A stretch of DNA of 8,936 bases, taken from positions 1 to 8,936 of the forward strand of contig CALGAA010000282.1 of assembly GCA_937952445.1 (NCBI GenBank). The letters are read 5' to 3'. Under the pieces are notes generated by a model that saw only the letters and a program-made list of their open reading frames with translations, did not search any database and was not told where the DNA came from. Position 1 is the first letter of the stretch. Every line of letters begins with the position of its first letter. The translations under genes were made by a program, and so were the position numbers. The stretch comes from an uncultured Bacteroidota bacterium (GTDB lineage Bacteria > Bacteroidota > Bacteroidia > Chitinophagales > Saprospiraceae). Below are positions 1 through 6,999 of the stretch, piece after piece.

Positions 1-30
1 ACAAGCTCCCGGCTAGATCTGGAGTCAACA

Positions 31-546
31 TCAAAACCCGTATCCTACCCCAATATTGTAAATGGGCTGGAATCCGGAACTGAGATTTTCATTGAGGCTA
101 AAATGGTATGCCTGGCCATAGAATAAATCGATGGCAAATTTTTTCTTGAACACGTATTGAACGCCTCCGGTCCCGCCGAGTTGGAAACTACTGTGCCGAT
201 TGTTACCGGTCTGACTCAAACCTCCTCCATAAAGTGAGGTAAATCCTCCTACAGGCCGGATGAATAACCCAATGGGTGCTTCGAAAAACTTGTATAGAGG
301 ATAAAACCTGTACGCTGCCCGGATATCGACATTGGCATGGAGCTGGTTGCTGAAAGGAGAGCTGTGAAATCCCAACCGAAGCGCGGCGTCAATGCTGGAT
401 TTTTCATTCAGGTTAACTTCCAGGTACACCTCCGGATCGCTGTATTTGATAAAAGTGTAGAGATTGATCTTGAAGATCGCTTTTTGCGCCATGCCAGCGC
501 AAATGAAAATCAACAAACAACTCAGCGTAAGGAACAGTTTTTTCAT
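31..546 (-). CDS. Small outer-membrane beta-barrel protein, DUF3575-like
   Basis: Encodes 171 residues, starting with a clear Sec signal peptide: MKK, a hydrophobic run at residues 4-19, and probable cleavage after Ala20 before Gln21. The mature part alternates polar and hydrophobic residues, as in short beta-strands, and ends in Gly-Tyr-Gly-Phe. A C-terminal aromatic residue is typical of outer-membrane barrels. The segment RFYPLYKFFEAPIG (residues 80-93) followed by a Gly-rich stretch and QYVFKKKFAIDLFYG (130-144) resembles, from memory, the DUF3575 pattern of Bacteroidota. No enzyme motif is visible. The gene lies 114 bp downstream of the acyl-CoA dehydrogenase on the same strand, with no strong terminator between, so read-through is possible but unproven. 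Its role is unknown. The start is the only Met that gives a complete signal peptide. Confidence 0.8.
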   Translation of the reverse strand: MKKLFLTLSCLLIFICAGMAQKAIFKINLYTFIKYSDPEVYLEVNLNEKSSIDAALRLGFHSSPFSNQLHANVDIRAAYRFYPLYKFFEAPIGLFIRPVGGFTSLYGGGLSQTGNNRHSSFQLGGTGGVQYVFKKKFAIDLFYGQAYHFSLNENLSSGFQPIYNIGVGYGF

Positions 547-660
547 TCTTCAGGTTTTAGGTGGGTCCGTGAATCAATTCCCGTGATCAAAGTGGGAAAC
601 GAAATGTTTAAATCAGCAATAAGAACGTATAATATGGGAAAATTCACAAAATGGGTGCCA

Positions 661-1794
661 TTATTTTAGCAATAATCTTGAAATGACCATTTTCTGGATT
701 TCGGAAGTACCTTCATAGATTTGAGTGATTTTGGCATCGCGCATCATCCGCTCCACGTGGTATTCCCGGACGTAGCCGTATCCGCCGTGGATCTGAACCG
801 CCTCTGTGGTGATGCGCATGGCTGCTTCGGATGCAAAGAGTTTTGCCATGGAACCGCTCAACTTGTACGAACGTCCGGCATCTTTATCTCGGGCGGCCTC
901 ATATACAAGGAGCCGGGCTGCTTCGATTTGCGTCGCCATATCCGCCAGTTTGAAAGCGATGGCCTGGTGGTGTGAAATGGGTACACCAAACGACTGACGA
1001 TCTCTGGAATATTGAAGCGCGCGTTCATACGCCCCCCTGGCGATGCCCAGGGCCTGGGCTGCGATCCCGATGCGTCCGCCCTCCAGTGATTGCATCGCGT
1101 ACCGAAACCCTGAACCATATGATCCGATCCGGTTTGCTTTGGGGACCTTGACATTTTCCAATAGGACCGAACACGTATCGCTGGCTCGTATGCCCATTTT
1201 ATCCTCCTTTTCTCCGGTCGTAAGTCCGGGGGTATGAGCGGGGACGATAAAAGCATTTATACTCTCCCGTTTATTTTGAGGATCTGAAACGGCCATAATG
1301 ATGTAGACATCCGCGTATTTGCCATTTGTAATCCAGTTTTTGGTACCATTTATAATATAATGATCACCCGCCTCTACGGCAGTGGTTTTTTGGCTAATCG
1401 CATCAGAGCCGGCCTCGGGTTCGGAAAGGCAAAAAGCCCCGAGCATTTCGCCACTGGCCAGGGGTCTAAGAAACGTTTCTTTTTGTTCCTCACTTCCCCA
1501 TGCTTCCAGACCCCAACAAACCAGTGAATTGTTGACTGACATGACGACTGAACACGACGGATCCACACGGGAAATCTCTTCCATGGCAATGACATAAGAC
1601 AACGTATCCATACCCCCACCGCCGTACGCCGGATCAACCATCATGCCCATGAATCCCGCTTCCTGCATTTTTTTGATCTCATCTTTCGGATAAATCGCTT
1701 GCTTATCCCGCTCGATTACACCCGGCAACAATTCCTTCTCAGCAAATTCTCTGGCTACCTTCCGGATCATTTTTTGCTCGTCTGAAAAGCGCAT
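661..1794 (-). CDS. Acyl-CoA dehydrogenase (short-chain/butyryl-CoA type)
   Basis: The 377 residues cover a full-length family member (usually about 380). It should catalyse FAD-dependent alpha,beta-dehydrogenation of an acyl-CoA in the cytoplasm and pass electrons to ETF, as in fatty-acid or branched-chain amino-acid breakdown. An N-terminal helical domain (about 1-115) opens with SDEQKMIRKVAREFAEKEL. The middle beta domain carries the first family signature, CLSEPEAGSD, at 122-131 and NWITNGKYAD at 153-162. The C-terminal helical domain has RDRQSFG (264-270), where the Arg contacts FAD in relatives. It also has the second signature, QIHGGYGY, at 334-341. The catalytic base is Glu361 in IYEGTSEIQ, the position used by short- and medium-chain enzymes. 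No key residue is missing. Chain-length preference cannot be read safely, so no symbol is given. It is divergent from the receptor gene at 1870 across 75 bp. No ETF or thiolase gene lies in the window. Confidence 0.96.
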   Translation of the reverse strand: MRFSDEQKMIRKVAREFAEKELLPGVIERDKQAIYPKDEIKKMQEAGFMGMMVDPAYGGGGMDTLSYVIAMEEISRVDPSCSVVMSVNNSLVCWGLEAWGSEEQKETFLRPLASGEMLGAFCLSEPEAGSDAISQKTTAVEAGDHYIINGTKNWITNGKYADVYIIMAVSDPQNKRESINAFIVPAHTPGLTTGEKEDKMGIRASDTCSVLLENVKVPKANRIGSYGSGFRYAMQSLEGGRIGIAAQALGIARGAYERALQYSRDRQSFGVPISHHQAIAFKLADMATQIEAARLLVYEAARDKDAGRSYKLSGSMAKLFASEAAMRITTEAVQIHGGYGYVREYHVERMMRDAKITQIYEGTSEIQKMVISRLLLK

Positions 1795-1869
1795 AAACCA
1801 TAAATTATAACATCATTAAATTAATTTTTCGATCTTTGTGTTCCCAAAGGATTTACTAAAATACTGATT

Positions 1870-3702
1870 ATGAGAAGTATTTCTGCGTCATTAACGATTG
1901 TTGTTTTGGGACTATTATTTACCCCTTCCCTCTTCGCCCAAACCGACACGATTATACAAATTCCCGATCTCAAAATCAGTGATCAAAGAATCCAAATGCC
2001 GTTTTCTCAAGCCAACCGCACCATCCATTTTTTGACCAGACAGGATATCGATCGATTGCCTGTACAGAGCATTAGTGAAGCATTGGCTTTCCTGCCTGGC
2101 GTGGATATTCGTAATCGGGGGATCAAGGGGAGTCAGGCGGACATCAGCCTCCGTGGATCGACCTTTGAACAAGTCCTCGTGATGATCAATGGGGTGAAAA
2201 TTAACGATCCGCAGACCGGTCATCATGCGCTCAATATTCCGGTTCCCCTCGAATCGGTCGAACGGATTGAAGTACTCAAAGGACCGGGTTCCCGACGGTA
2301 TGGTCAGAATTCCCTGGCTGGAGCCATCAACATCATTACCCGTATTCCGTACGTCCCGCAAAGTACGTTCAGACTCGAAGGCGGATCCTACGGAACTATC
2401 CGGGGTAGCGCAGCAACCACATTCGGTCAGGAGAAATTCCGGCAGATGTTTAACATTTCCCATATCCGGAGCGATGGATACCGGTACAACACGGATTTGA
2501 AAACGACCCAATTGTTTTACCAAAACGAATGGAATACAGATTATGGGAAATGGGAGGTGTTGGCGGGACACGCCGACCGGAAATTCGGGGCCAACGGTTT
2601 TTATGCCAGCCCCACTTACATCGATCAATACGAGGAAATCGAAACGAGCAATGCTCACGTCGGATTTTCCAAAATCGGAAACCAATGGCACATAAAACCG
2701 ACGGTATATTGGCGACGGAACCAGGATGAATATCTGTTGGTTCGCGGCCAACCGGAAGTATACCGGAATTTGCATACCACCAACACCCTGGGCGCCGAAG
2801 TGCAGTCAGGGTATAGTTCGAGACTGGGCCTGACCGGTATAGGATTGGAATTTCGGTCGTTGGAAATCGAAAGCAACAACCTGGGGGATCACCAGCGACA
2901 GGAAATGGCGTTGTTCCTTGAGCACCGCTGGGAATCGGGCAAATTTTCTGTGACACCGGGATTCAATGTGAATTATTTTTCGGGCTTCGGAACTTTCTTT
3001 TATCCCGGCATTGACGTGGGATTTGCGATGACAAACACCTGGAGTTTATATGCCAATGCGGGCCAGACATACCGGATTCCGACGTACACGGATTTGTATT
3101 ATGTAGGCCCAACCAACATTGGCAACGAAAATTTGGAACCGGAAGAAGCGATGACTTATGAGGCTGGCGTGAAATTTATGGGGAGCCGTTACTTTCTCAG
3201 TGCAGCGTACTACCTGCGGGATAGCCGCAATCTGATCGATTGGGTAAAAGATCGGGAGGAAGATCCCTGGAAGCCGGAAAATTTTTATCACGCTCAGATT
3301 CAGGGATTCGAAGTGGAAAACCGGTATCGGTTTCCGACGAATGATCTTCGGTTGGCCCACCTCAAGGTGTTTTACACCTACGTGGATGCAAGTCTGGTCA
3401 ACAGCGATCAATCCAATTTCTCACGATACGCTCTCGACAATCTGAGGCACCAGGCGCTGGTACAATTGGATGGTCAGGTGACCGATCGGTTAAATTACAG
3501 CGTCACAGGTCGTTATCTCGATCGGGTCAATCTGGATGACTATGCTTTACTCGATGCTCAATTCCAGTACCAACTCAGCAAAATGCAAATCTGGTTTCAG
3601 GTCAACAACATTACCAACGAGAAATATACCGAGACCAGTGGAGTTCCGATGCCGGGCCGATGGTACAACGGAGGTTTGAGTGTACGGCTGATCCATGATT
3701 GA
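1870..3702 (+). CDS. TonB-dependent outer-membrane receptor, BtuB-like, substrate unknown
   Basis: The 610 residues form a TonB-dependent transporter with a signal peptide (1-23, cleavage near FA-QTD). The plug domain spans about 45-158 and shows its usual marks: ISEALAFLPGVDIRNRG (68-84), SLRGSTFEQVLVMINGVKIND (93-113), and SVERIEVLKGPGSRRYG (129-145) running into AGAINIIT. From about 165 to the end the sequence is a long series of amphipathic strands and loops, fitting the 22-stranded barrel. It lacks the N-terminal carboxypeptidase-regulatory-like domain of SusC proteins, and its size and plug resemble cobalamin (BtuB) or siderophore receptors. No TonB/ExbBD, ABC transporter, SusD or cobalamin gene is adjacent, and I see no B12 riboswitch in the 75-bp upstream gap, so the cargo cannot be assigned. 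GATCTTTG at 1831-1838 is a seven-of-eight match to the Bacteroidota -7 box (TAnnTTTG), with no good -33 partner. Confidence 0.93.
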   Translation: MRSISASLTIVVLGLLFTPSLFAQTDTIIQIPDLKISDQRIQMPFSQANRTIHFLTRQDIDRLPVQSISEALAFLPGVDIRNRGIKGSQADISLRGSTFEQVLVMINGVKINDPQTGHHALNIPVPLESVERIEVLKGPGSRRYGQNSLAGAINIITRIPYVPQSTFRLEGGSYGTIRGSAATTFGQEKFRQMFNISHIRSDGYRYNTDLKTTQLFYQNEWNTDYGKWEVLAGHADRKFGANGFYASPTYIDQYEEIETSNAHVGFSKIGNQWHIKPTVYWRRNQDEYLLVRGQPEVYRNLHTTNTLGAEVQSGYSSRLGLTGIGLEFRSLEIESNNLGDHQRQEMALFLEHRWESGKFSVTPGFNVNYFSGFGTFFYPGIDVGFAMTNTWSLYANAGQTYRIPTYTDLYYVGPTNIGNENLEPEEAMTYEAGVKFMGSRYFLSAAYYLRDSRNLIDWVKDREEDPWKPENFYHAQIQGFEVENRYRFPTNDLRLAHLKVFYTYVDASLVNSDQSNFSRYALDNLRHQALVQLDGQVTDRLNYSVTGRYLDRVNLDDYALLDAQFQYQLSKMQIWFQVNNITNEKYTETSGVPMPGRWYNGGLSVRLIHD

Positions 3703-3724
3703 GCTTCAGGAAAATACCGGGTTT
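3703..3724. other. Short convergent intergenic spacer
   Basis: Only 22 bp separate the stop codons of the receptor (plus) and the amidohydrolase (minus). The span contains ACCGGG within an imperfect A-rich/T-rich dyad (AAAATACCGGGTTTTT, 3711-3726) that reaches into the amidohydrolase stop codon. It could serve as a weak bidirectional terminator, but the stem is short and has no proper loop, so this is only a suggestion. Transcripts from the two genes would otherwise overlap at their 3' ends. Confidence 0.3.
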
Positions 3725-4819
3725 TTACTCCAGTCCAAACCAATGTAAAGCATTCTTAAGATAAATCTTGTCGATAACTTCAGCCGGTAGTTTCAAACCT
3801 TGAAAGGGTTCGTTGATCAGATCACTTTCCATGGAATCATTGGTGGCGAAAAATTGCCAGTCGCGTTTCCATACCTCCTCCATACTATTGACCAAATCGC
3901 CCGGCGAAGCGCTGCCGTGATCGCCCATATCGGTGCCATATAGGATTCGATCCTGGTATTTTATAAAAAAGTCCCGAACCTTCTCACGGTTATCCACGGT
4001 CTGATAAAAAACCTGACCCATCCGCGCTGCCAGGTCCACGGACATATTCGGAAACCGGTCCAACCTCCTGGCCAGTTCATCTACGCTCCACTCCAGGCTT
4101 CCCAGGTGGGCCCCGACGAAAGAAATGTCCGGATTTTGGGCCAGCATCCGGTCGCGCGCAGCGATCTGTTCCTCGTAAGAAGGCATTTCCGGGTGCAAAT
4201 ACATATGGTATTCGGGGTGTCGGGAAAAATACCGTCGGTCGTTGTTGGTTGTCATTTCCTCGAGTGGTAACCAGCAGTTTTTGGGTTCGCCCAGGTGACC
4301 CATAAGTGTTTTTTGCTTTGAATGAATGTAATCGAATATGGGTTTGAACCGGGGGTCGTCGATCCAGATGAGTTCATCGTTTTTGTCCCGGCTGACCATG
4401 CCGATATTTTTCCACACCTTCACCCCGATCGATCCTTGTTCAAAGCACTTTTCCAGCCATTGCAGAACCTTGTGTTCCCAGGTCGGGTCGTCCCAGTCGG
4501 AGACAGCAAACGCCGTGACGACCTCTACCGTTTCCGGCGATTCACGGTGATGGTATAGCCCGTATTTGTACTGGCTGTAAACATCTTCCCAACCGTTATC
4601 GTACTCCAGGCATACATTGATCAATCTGAAATTATCCTCTTTCGCCTTTTGTACAAAATCCCCCCTTTCGGTGGTGATGTGGATGTGAACATCCATTTTG
4701 GGTACGGCCGCATAGTCTTCCATGGTATAGAAAGACTGACCCTGGGCGTCGATGCTGGCGAGTAGGATAAAAAACAACAGGAGATAGATCGTAGTCATGA
4801 CAGAAAGGGTTGAATTCAT
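3725..4819 (-). CDS. Exported metal-dependent amidohydrolase (amidohydrolase_2 family)
   Basis: From the ATG at 4819 the protein has 364 residues. A hydrophobic signal segment, TIYLLLFFILLAS, is followed by AQGQS, a likely cleavage region, so the enzyme is probably periplasmic. The body fits the TIM-barrel amidohydrolase_2 family (PF04909). It has MDVHIHIT near residue 42, giving the metal-binding His-x-His; VKVWKN with a candidate bridging Lys (about 134-137); a His in GHLGEP (about 175); a His in GAHLGS (about 238); and the catalytic Asp in LYGTDMGD (about 297). The C-terminal KIYLKNALHWFGL is also typical. Substrate is unknown; relatives include decarboxylases and lactone hydrolases. The frame extends upstream to a GTG at 4852, but that would put extra residues before the signal peptide. 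ATG 4819 is preferred and ATG 4798 (357 residues) gives an even more compact signal peptide. The gene stands alone, with an inverted-repeat-rich leader upstream. Confidence 0.88.
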   Translation of the reverse strand: MNSTLSVMTTIYLLLFFILLASIDAQGQSFYTMEDYAAVPKMDVHIHITTERGDFVQKAKEDNFRLINVCLEYDNGWEDVYSQYKYGLYHHRESPETVEVVTAFAVSDWDDPTWEHKVLQWLEKCFEQGSIGVKVWKNIGMVSRDKNDELIWIDDPRFKPIFDYIHSKQKTLMGHLGEPKNCWLPLEEMTTNNDRRYFSRHPEYHMYLHPEMPSYEEQIAARDRMLAQNPDISFVGAHLGSLEWSVDELARRLDRFPNMSVDLAARMGQVFYQTVDNREKVRDFFIKYQDRILYGTDMGDHGSASPGDLVNSMEEVWKRDWQFFATNDSMESDLINEPFQGLKLPAEVIDKIYLKNALHWFGLE

Positions 4820-4847
4820 TCCCCAATTTAATCCAAAAAAAGGGGAA
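4819..4847 (-). promoter_or_regulatory. Inverted repeat abutting the amidohydrolase start codon
   Basis: On the minus strand TTCCCC (4847-4842) pairs perfectly with GGGGAA (4824-4819), with an 18-nt loop. The last A of the right arm is the first base of the ATG at 4819. If that ATG is used, the hairpin would cover the initiation region; if ATG 4798 is used, it lies about 20 nt upstream. Either way it could affect translation. This is inferred from sequence pairing only. Confidence 0.3.
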
Positions 4848-4852
4848 AGCAC

Positions 4853-4923
4853 AAAAAAATCTGAAATACGGTCATCAGCTTTTACGGGTTACGACGTACC
4901 CGGTGCACTAGTTCTGTTTCAGA
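4853..4923 (-). promoter_or_regulatory. Attenuator-like hairpin with T-run in the amidohydrolase leader
   Basis: Read on the minus strand, TCTGAAA (4923-4917) pairs perfectly with TTTCAGA (4866-4860) and is followed directly by seven T residues (4859-4853). Inside the loop CGGGT (4902-4898) pairs with ACCCG (4889-4885). A stem followed by a T-run is the form of an intrinsic terminator. The only downstream minus-strand gene is the amidohydrolase, 34 bases on, and the neighbour behind it is divergent ruvB. The structure would therefore sit in the amidohydrolase's own leader, not at the end of another gene. The outer stem is A+T-rich and its loop is 50 nt, so folding is uncertain. Confidence 0.35.
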
Positions 4924-5004
4924 AGGGCTAAGAATCAAACCAGGGGAATGAAAGTTCCAAAGAAATATCGACTTAGAAATAAGACAAATCGGGATTATGA
5001 ACGA

Positions 5005-5021
5005 GTAGAAAATTTTTCTAC
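5005..5021. repeat. 17-bp near-perfect palindrome upstream of ruvB
   Basis: GTAGAAAA (5005-5012) and TTTTCTAC (5014-5021) are perfect inverted copies around a single central T. It lies 66 bp before the ruvB start in the divergent ruvB/amidohydrolase gap. A one-base spacer rules out a good RNA hairpin but suits a dimeric protein operator. No regulator is encoded nearby, and it does not match a LexA box I recognise. Confidence 0.45.
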
Positions 5022-5087
5022 CTCATACATTTCTATTCTTCGACAGAGTTTTCCACAATCGCTAAATCTTGTGTAAATTGCGCTCCT

Positions 5088-6128
5088 ATGAATCCACATT
5101 TAGACGCGACGGGGAATAGTGCCTCCGAGGAGGATAAAAAGTTTGACAAAGCTTTACGCCCGGACACGCTCAAAGATTTTTCAGGGCAGGAGAAGCTCGT
5201 AGAAAACCTGTCGATCTTTATCGCAGCTGCAAATCTGAGGGGCGACTCCCTGGACCATGTGATCCTCCATGGCCCACCGGGCCTGGGGAAGACGACCCTG
5301 GCCCACATCATTGCCACGGAGATGGGGTGTGAATTGAAATCAACGAGCGGACCGGTCCTCGAAAAACCGGGCGACCTCGCCGGTCTGCTTACCAATCTCA
5401 ATCCGGGGGATGTTCTGTTCATCGATGAAATTCACCGATTGAACACTGTCGTCGAAGAGTATCTGTATTCCGCGATGGAAGACTTTAAGATCGATATTAT
5501 GATCGAAAGCGGACCCAGTGCCAAGAACATACAGATTTCGCTTCACCCGTTCACACTTGTGGGAGCCACGACGCGGATGGGCTTGATCAGCTCCCCGATG
5601 CGGGCCCGGTTTGGGATCAACTTCCACCTCGATTATTACGACCATGATACCTTGCAGCGAATCGTAAATCGCTCTGCGCAATTACTGAAAATCGAAATCG
5701 ATGGTCCCGGGTCACGCGAGATTGCCCGGCGTAGCAGAGGAACCCCGCGTATTGCCAACGCTTTATTGCGACGAGTGCGTGATTTTGCACAAATCAAAGG
5801 TAGCGGGAAGATCGATCTCGAAATTGCCCAATACGCACTGGATGCGCTTCAGGTGGACGAGCACGGCCTGGATGAAATGGATAACCGTATCCTCAGCGTG
5901 ATCATCGACAAATTCCAGGGCGGTCCGGTGGGGATTGGCTCCATTGGGACCGCGGTGGGAGAAGAAGCGGGGACGATCGAAGAAGTATACGAACCCTATC
6001 TCATCATGGAAGGCTTTATCCAACGGACTTCGCGGGGTCGGATCGTATTGGAAAAAGCCTATCGACATTTGAACAGACCGATGCCCGGCCCAAAACTGTC
6101 GGGTGGCTTGTTTGATGGTCTTGACTAA
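5088..6128 (+). CDS. ruvB: Holliday junction branch-migration DNA helicase RuvB
   Basis: The 346 residues match RuvB along the whole length (E. coli RuvB has 336). RuvB is the hexameric AAA+ ATPase that, with RuvA, drives branch migration of Holliday junctions before RuvC cleavage. Visible motifs, in order, are: RPDTLKDFSGQEK (24-36); Walker A GPPGLGKT (62-69); Walker B VLFIDE (109-114) followed by IHRLN; sensor 1 LVGATTR (157-163); SPMRARFG (169-176) with the arginine finger at about Arg174; and sensor 2 in RGTPRIANALLRR (217-229). The C-terminal winged helix contains GGPVGIGSIGTAVGEEAGTI (278-297), and the protein ends with the usual PMPGPKLSGGLF segment. The start is the first in-frame ATG and gives the short variable N-terminus expected. 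ruvA and ruvC are not in the window, as is common in Bacteroidota, so ruvB seems to be transcribed alone. Confidence 0.98.
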   Translation: MNPHLDATGNSASEEDKKFDKALRPDTLKDFSGQEKLVENLSIFIAAANLRGDSLDHVILHGPPGLGKTTLAHIIATEMGCELKSTSGPVLEKPGDLAGLLTNLNPGDVLFIDEIHRLNTVVEEYLYSAMEDFKIDIMIESGPSAKNIQISLHPFTLVGATTRMGLISSPMRARFGINFHLDYYDHDTLQRIVNRSAQLLKIEIDGPGSREIARRSRGTPRIANALLRRVRDFAQIKGSGKIDLEIAQYALDALQVDEHGLDEMDNRILSVIIDKFQGGPVGIGSIGTAVGEEAGTIEEVYEPYLIMEGFIQRTSRGRIVLEKAYRHLNRPMPGPKLSGGLFDGLD

Positions 6129-6325
6129 ATGGATTGTTCGTGTTTGCCTGCATTTTGATGTTTTATTTCCATCGTCCTTTCAGGACTCATTGCATACCGC
6201 TACTTTAAAGAATTAATTTCTGAATTTCCGAGCAGACCCCAGGTATAACGAACTTAATGTCCGACGCACCAGGCGTTTTTGGGATGGTGGATTAGTTCCA
6301 TTCGCCTATTCAATGCCGATAATTC

Positions 6326-6431
6326 CTGATTCCTCCGTTTTTTAAGTAATATTTTTGATTGGTTTGAGGGGGTGAGTCACCAAATAATCAGAGCTTCGTG
6401 CCGTTTTGCTAGCAAGGTGATGAGGAATCAG
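6326..6431. repeat. 10-bp perfect inverted repeat spaced by 86 bp
   Basis: CTGATTCCTC (6326-6335) and GAGGAATCAG (6422-6431) are exact reverse complements. The interval contains two further dyads, GGTGAGTCACC and TTGCTAGCAA. The arrangement could be the ends of a tiny non-autonomous element or the base of a structured leader RNA. I see no flanking target duplication, so the identity is open. Confidence 0.45.
6350..6357 (+). promoter_or_regulatory. Candidate Bacteroidota -7 promoter box
   Basis: TATTTTTG matches the Bacteroidota primary-sigma -7 consensus TAnnTTTG in every fixed position. I see no convincing -33 TTG partner at the usual distance of about 20 bases. If used, transcription would begin near 6364 and give a leader of about 130 nt before the gene at 6495, containing the palindromes and stem of this gap. 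TGATTTTG at 6468-6475 is a seven-of-eight alternative that would give a short leader. Confidence 0.3.
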
Positions 6432-6494
6432 AAAACTCCAAAAGCAGTACGCTAAGCTCCGGAGAGCTGATTTTGTAAACAATGTATTTATAAT

Positions 6495-6935
6495 ATGATT
6501 TTGAAAAACCAAATGATTGTTGCCGCTATTGCGCTGATGATGATGTTTTCTGTTCAGTCCTATTCCCAGATCGGGGTGACTGGTTATGGTTTACGGGCGA
6601 TTGGAGTCAATACCAGCCAGGAAAATACGATTAGCGGCGAATTGAAGTTGTTTGCGAACCGGGATTTCCGAAATGTATTGACAGAGCTGGATTTATTCTA
6701 CAATTTTGACCCCAGGACATACCATCGGTTTTCACTGGGCATCGGGATTAATGGGGCTCCTTTCCGGGAGTTTGACAATTTGTATGCAATCACCATTCCC
6801 GTCCAGCTCGAAGTGTTTCCCCTTCAGAATTTCAAGCGGTTGTCCCTGATGTTGGAATTGACACCAGAAGTGGTCATTGATAGCGATATGGCGCTTCGGT
6901 CCCTGTGGGGGATCCGATACACCTTTGGGGAATAA
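6495..6935 (+). CDS. Small exported beta-rich protein, putative outer-membrane protein, function unknown
   Basis: The 146 residues begin with a Sec signal peptide: MILKNQ, then a hydrophobic, Met-rich core at 7-20, and probable cleavage after Ser24 before Gln25. The mature 122 residues alternate in beta-strand fashion, for example GELKLFANRDF (48-58), TELDLFYNFD (63-72), HRFSLGIGING (77-87) and YAITIPVQLEVFP (97-109). The protein ends with the strand LWGIRYTFGE. This suits half of a small barrel or a periplasmic beta-sandwich, and is short for a closed eight-stranded barrel. I do not recognise a named family. Met7 (6513) is a plausible alternative start with an equally good signal peptide. 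The gene is monocistronic in appearance, preceded by a long structured gap and closed by a strong terminator, so it is probably a real, separately expressed unit. Confidence 0.78.
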   Translation: MILKNQMIVAAIALMMMFSVQSYSQIGVTGYGLRAIGVNTSQENTISGELKLFANRDFRNVLTELDLFYNFDPRTYHRFSLGIGINGAPFREFDNLYAITIPVQLEVFPLQNFKRLSLMLELTPEVVIDSDMALRSLWGIRYTFGE

Positions 6936-6958
6936 ACGGGAAAAACCATATTATGCTG

Positions 6959-6999
6959 GGGAGAAAAGGCGGCAAGGTAGCCTTTTCTCCCTCATTTTT
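6959..6999 (+). terminator. Strong Rho-independent terminator
   Basis: GGGAGAAAAGGC (6959-6970) and GCCTTTTCTCCC (6980-6991) form a perfect 12-bp stem with a 9-nt loop. The stem is followed by TCA and five T residues (6995-6999). It begins 23 bases after the stop codon of the gene ending at 6935, so it most likely ends that transcript and isolates it from the gene at 7159. Confidence 0.9.

Larger units (their letters stand above)
6129..6494. other. 366-bp gene-free region with hairpins, candidate repeat relics and a possible promoter
   Basis: No convincing coding frame is present. The region holds a small hairpin GTCCT-TTC-AGGAC (6174-6186) and an element at 6244-6269 that resembles one at 7754-7778. 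It also has a weak ACGC/GCGT stem followed by five T residues (6264-6281) that might end the ruvB transcript. Further on are a long-range 10-bp inverted repeat (6326-6335 with 6422-6431), palindromes GGTGAGTCACC (6371-6381) and TTGCTAGCAA (6406-6415), and a stem AGCTC/GAGCT (6455-6468). These are pairings seen by eye; none is assigned to a known RNA family. Confidence 0.5.

Noticed and set aside
337..669. Open plus-strand frame of 110 codons
   Set aside because: Mostly antisense to the small outer-membrane protein, with no signal or domain; it reaches only into the gap and the end of the dehydrogenase.
1915..2775. Long open frame on the minus strand, 286 codons
   Set aside because: It lies wholly antisense to the TonB-dependent receptor, whose plug motifs and signal peptide are unmistakable; the antisense product has no recognisable features.
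4820..4852. Upstream GTG start for the amidohydrolase
   Set aside because: It would add 11 residues before the signal peptide and overlap the C-rich and T-rich leader; ATG 4819 or ATG 4798 gives a normal signal peptide.
6371..6381. GGTGAGTCACC palindrome as a protein-binding site
   Set aside because: An 11-bp dyad is expected by chance at this scale; reported only as part of the nested dyads upstream of 6495.
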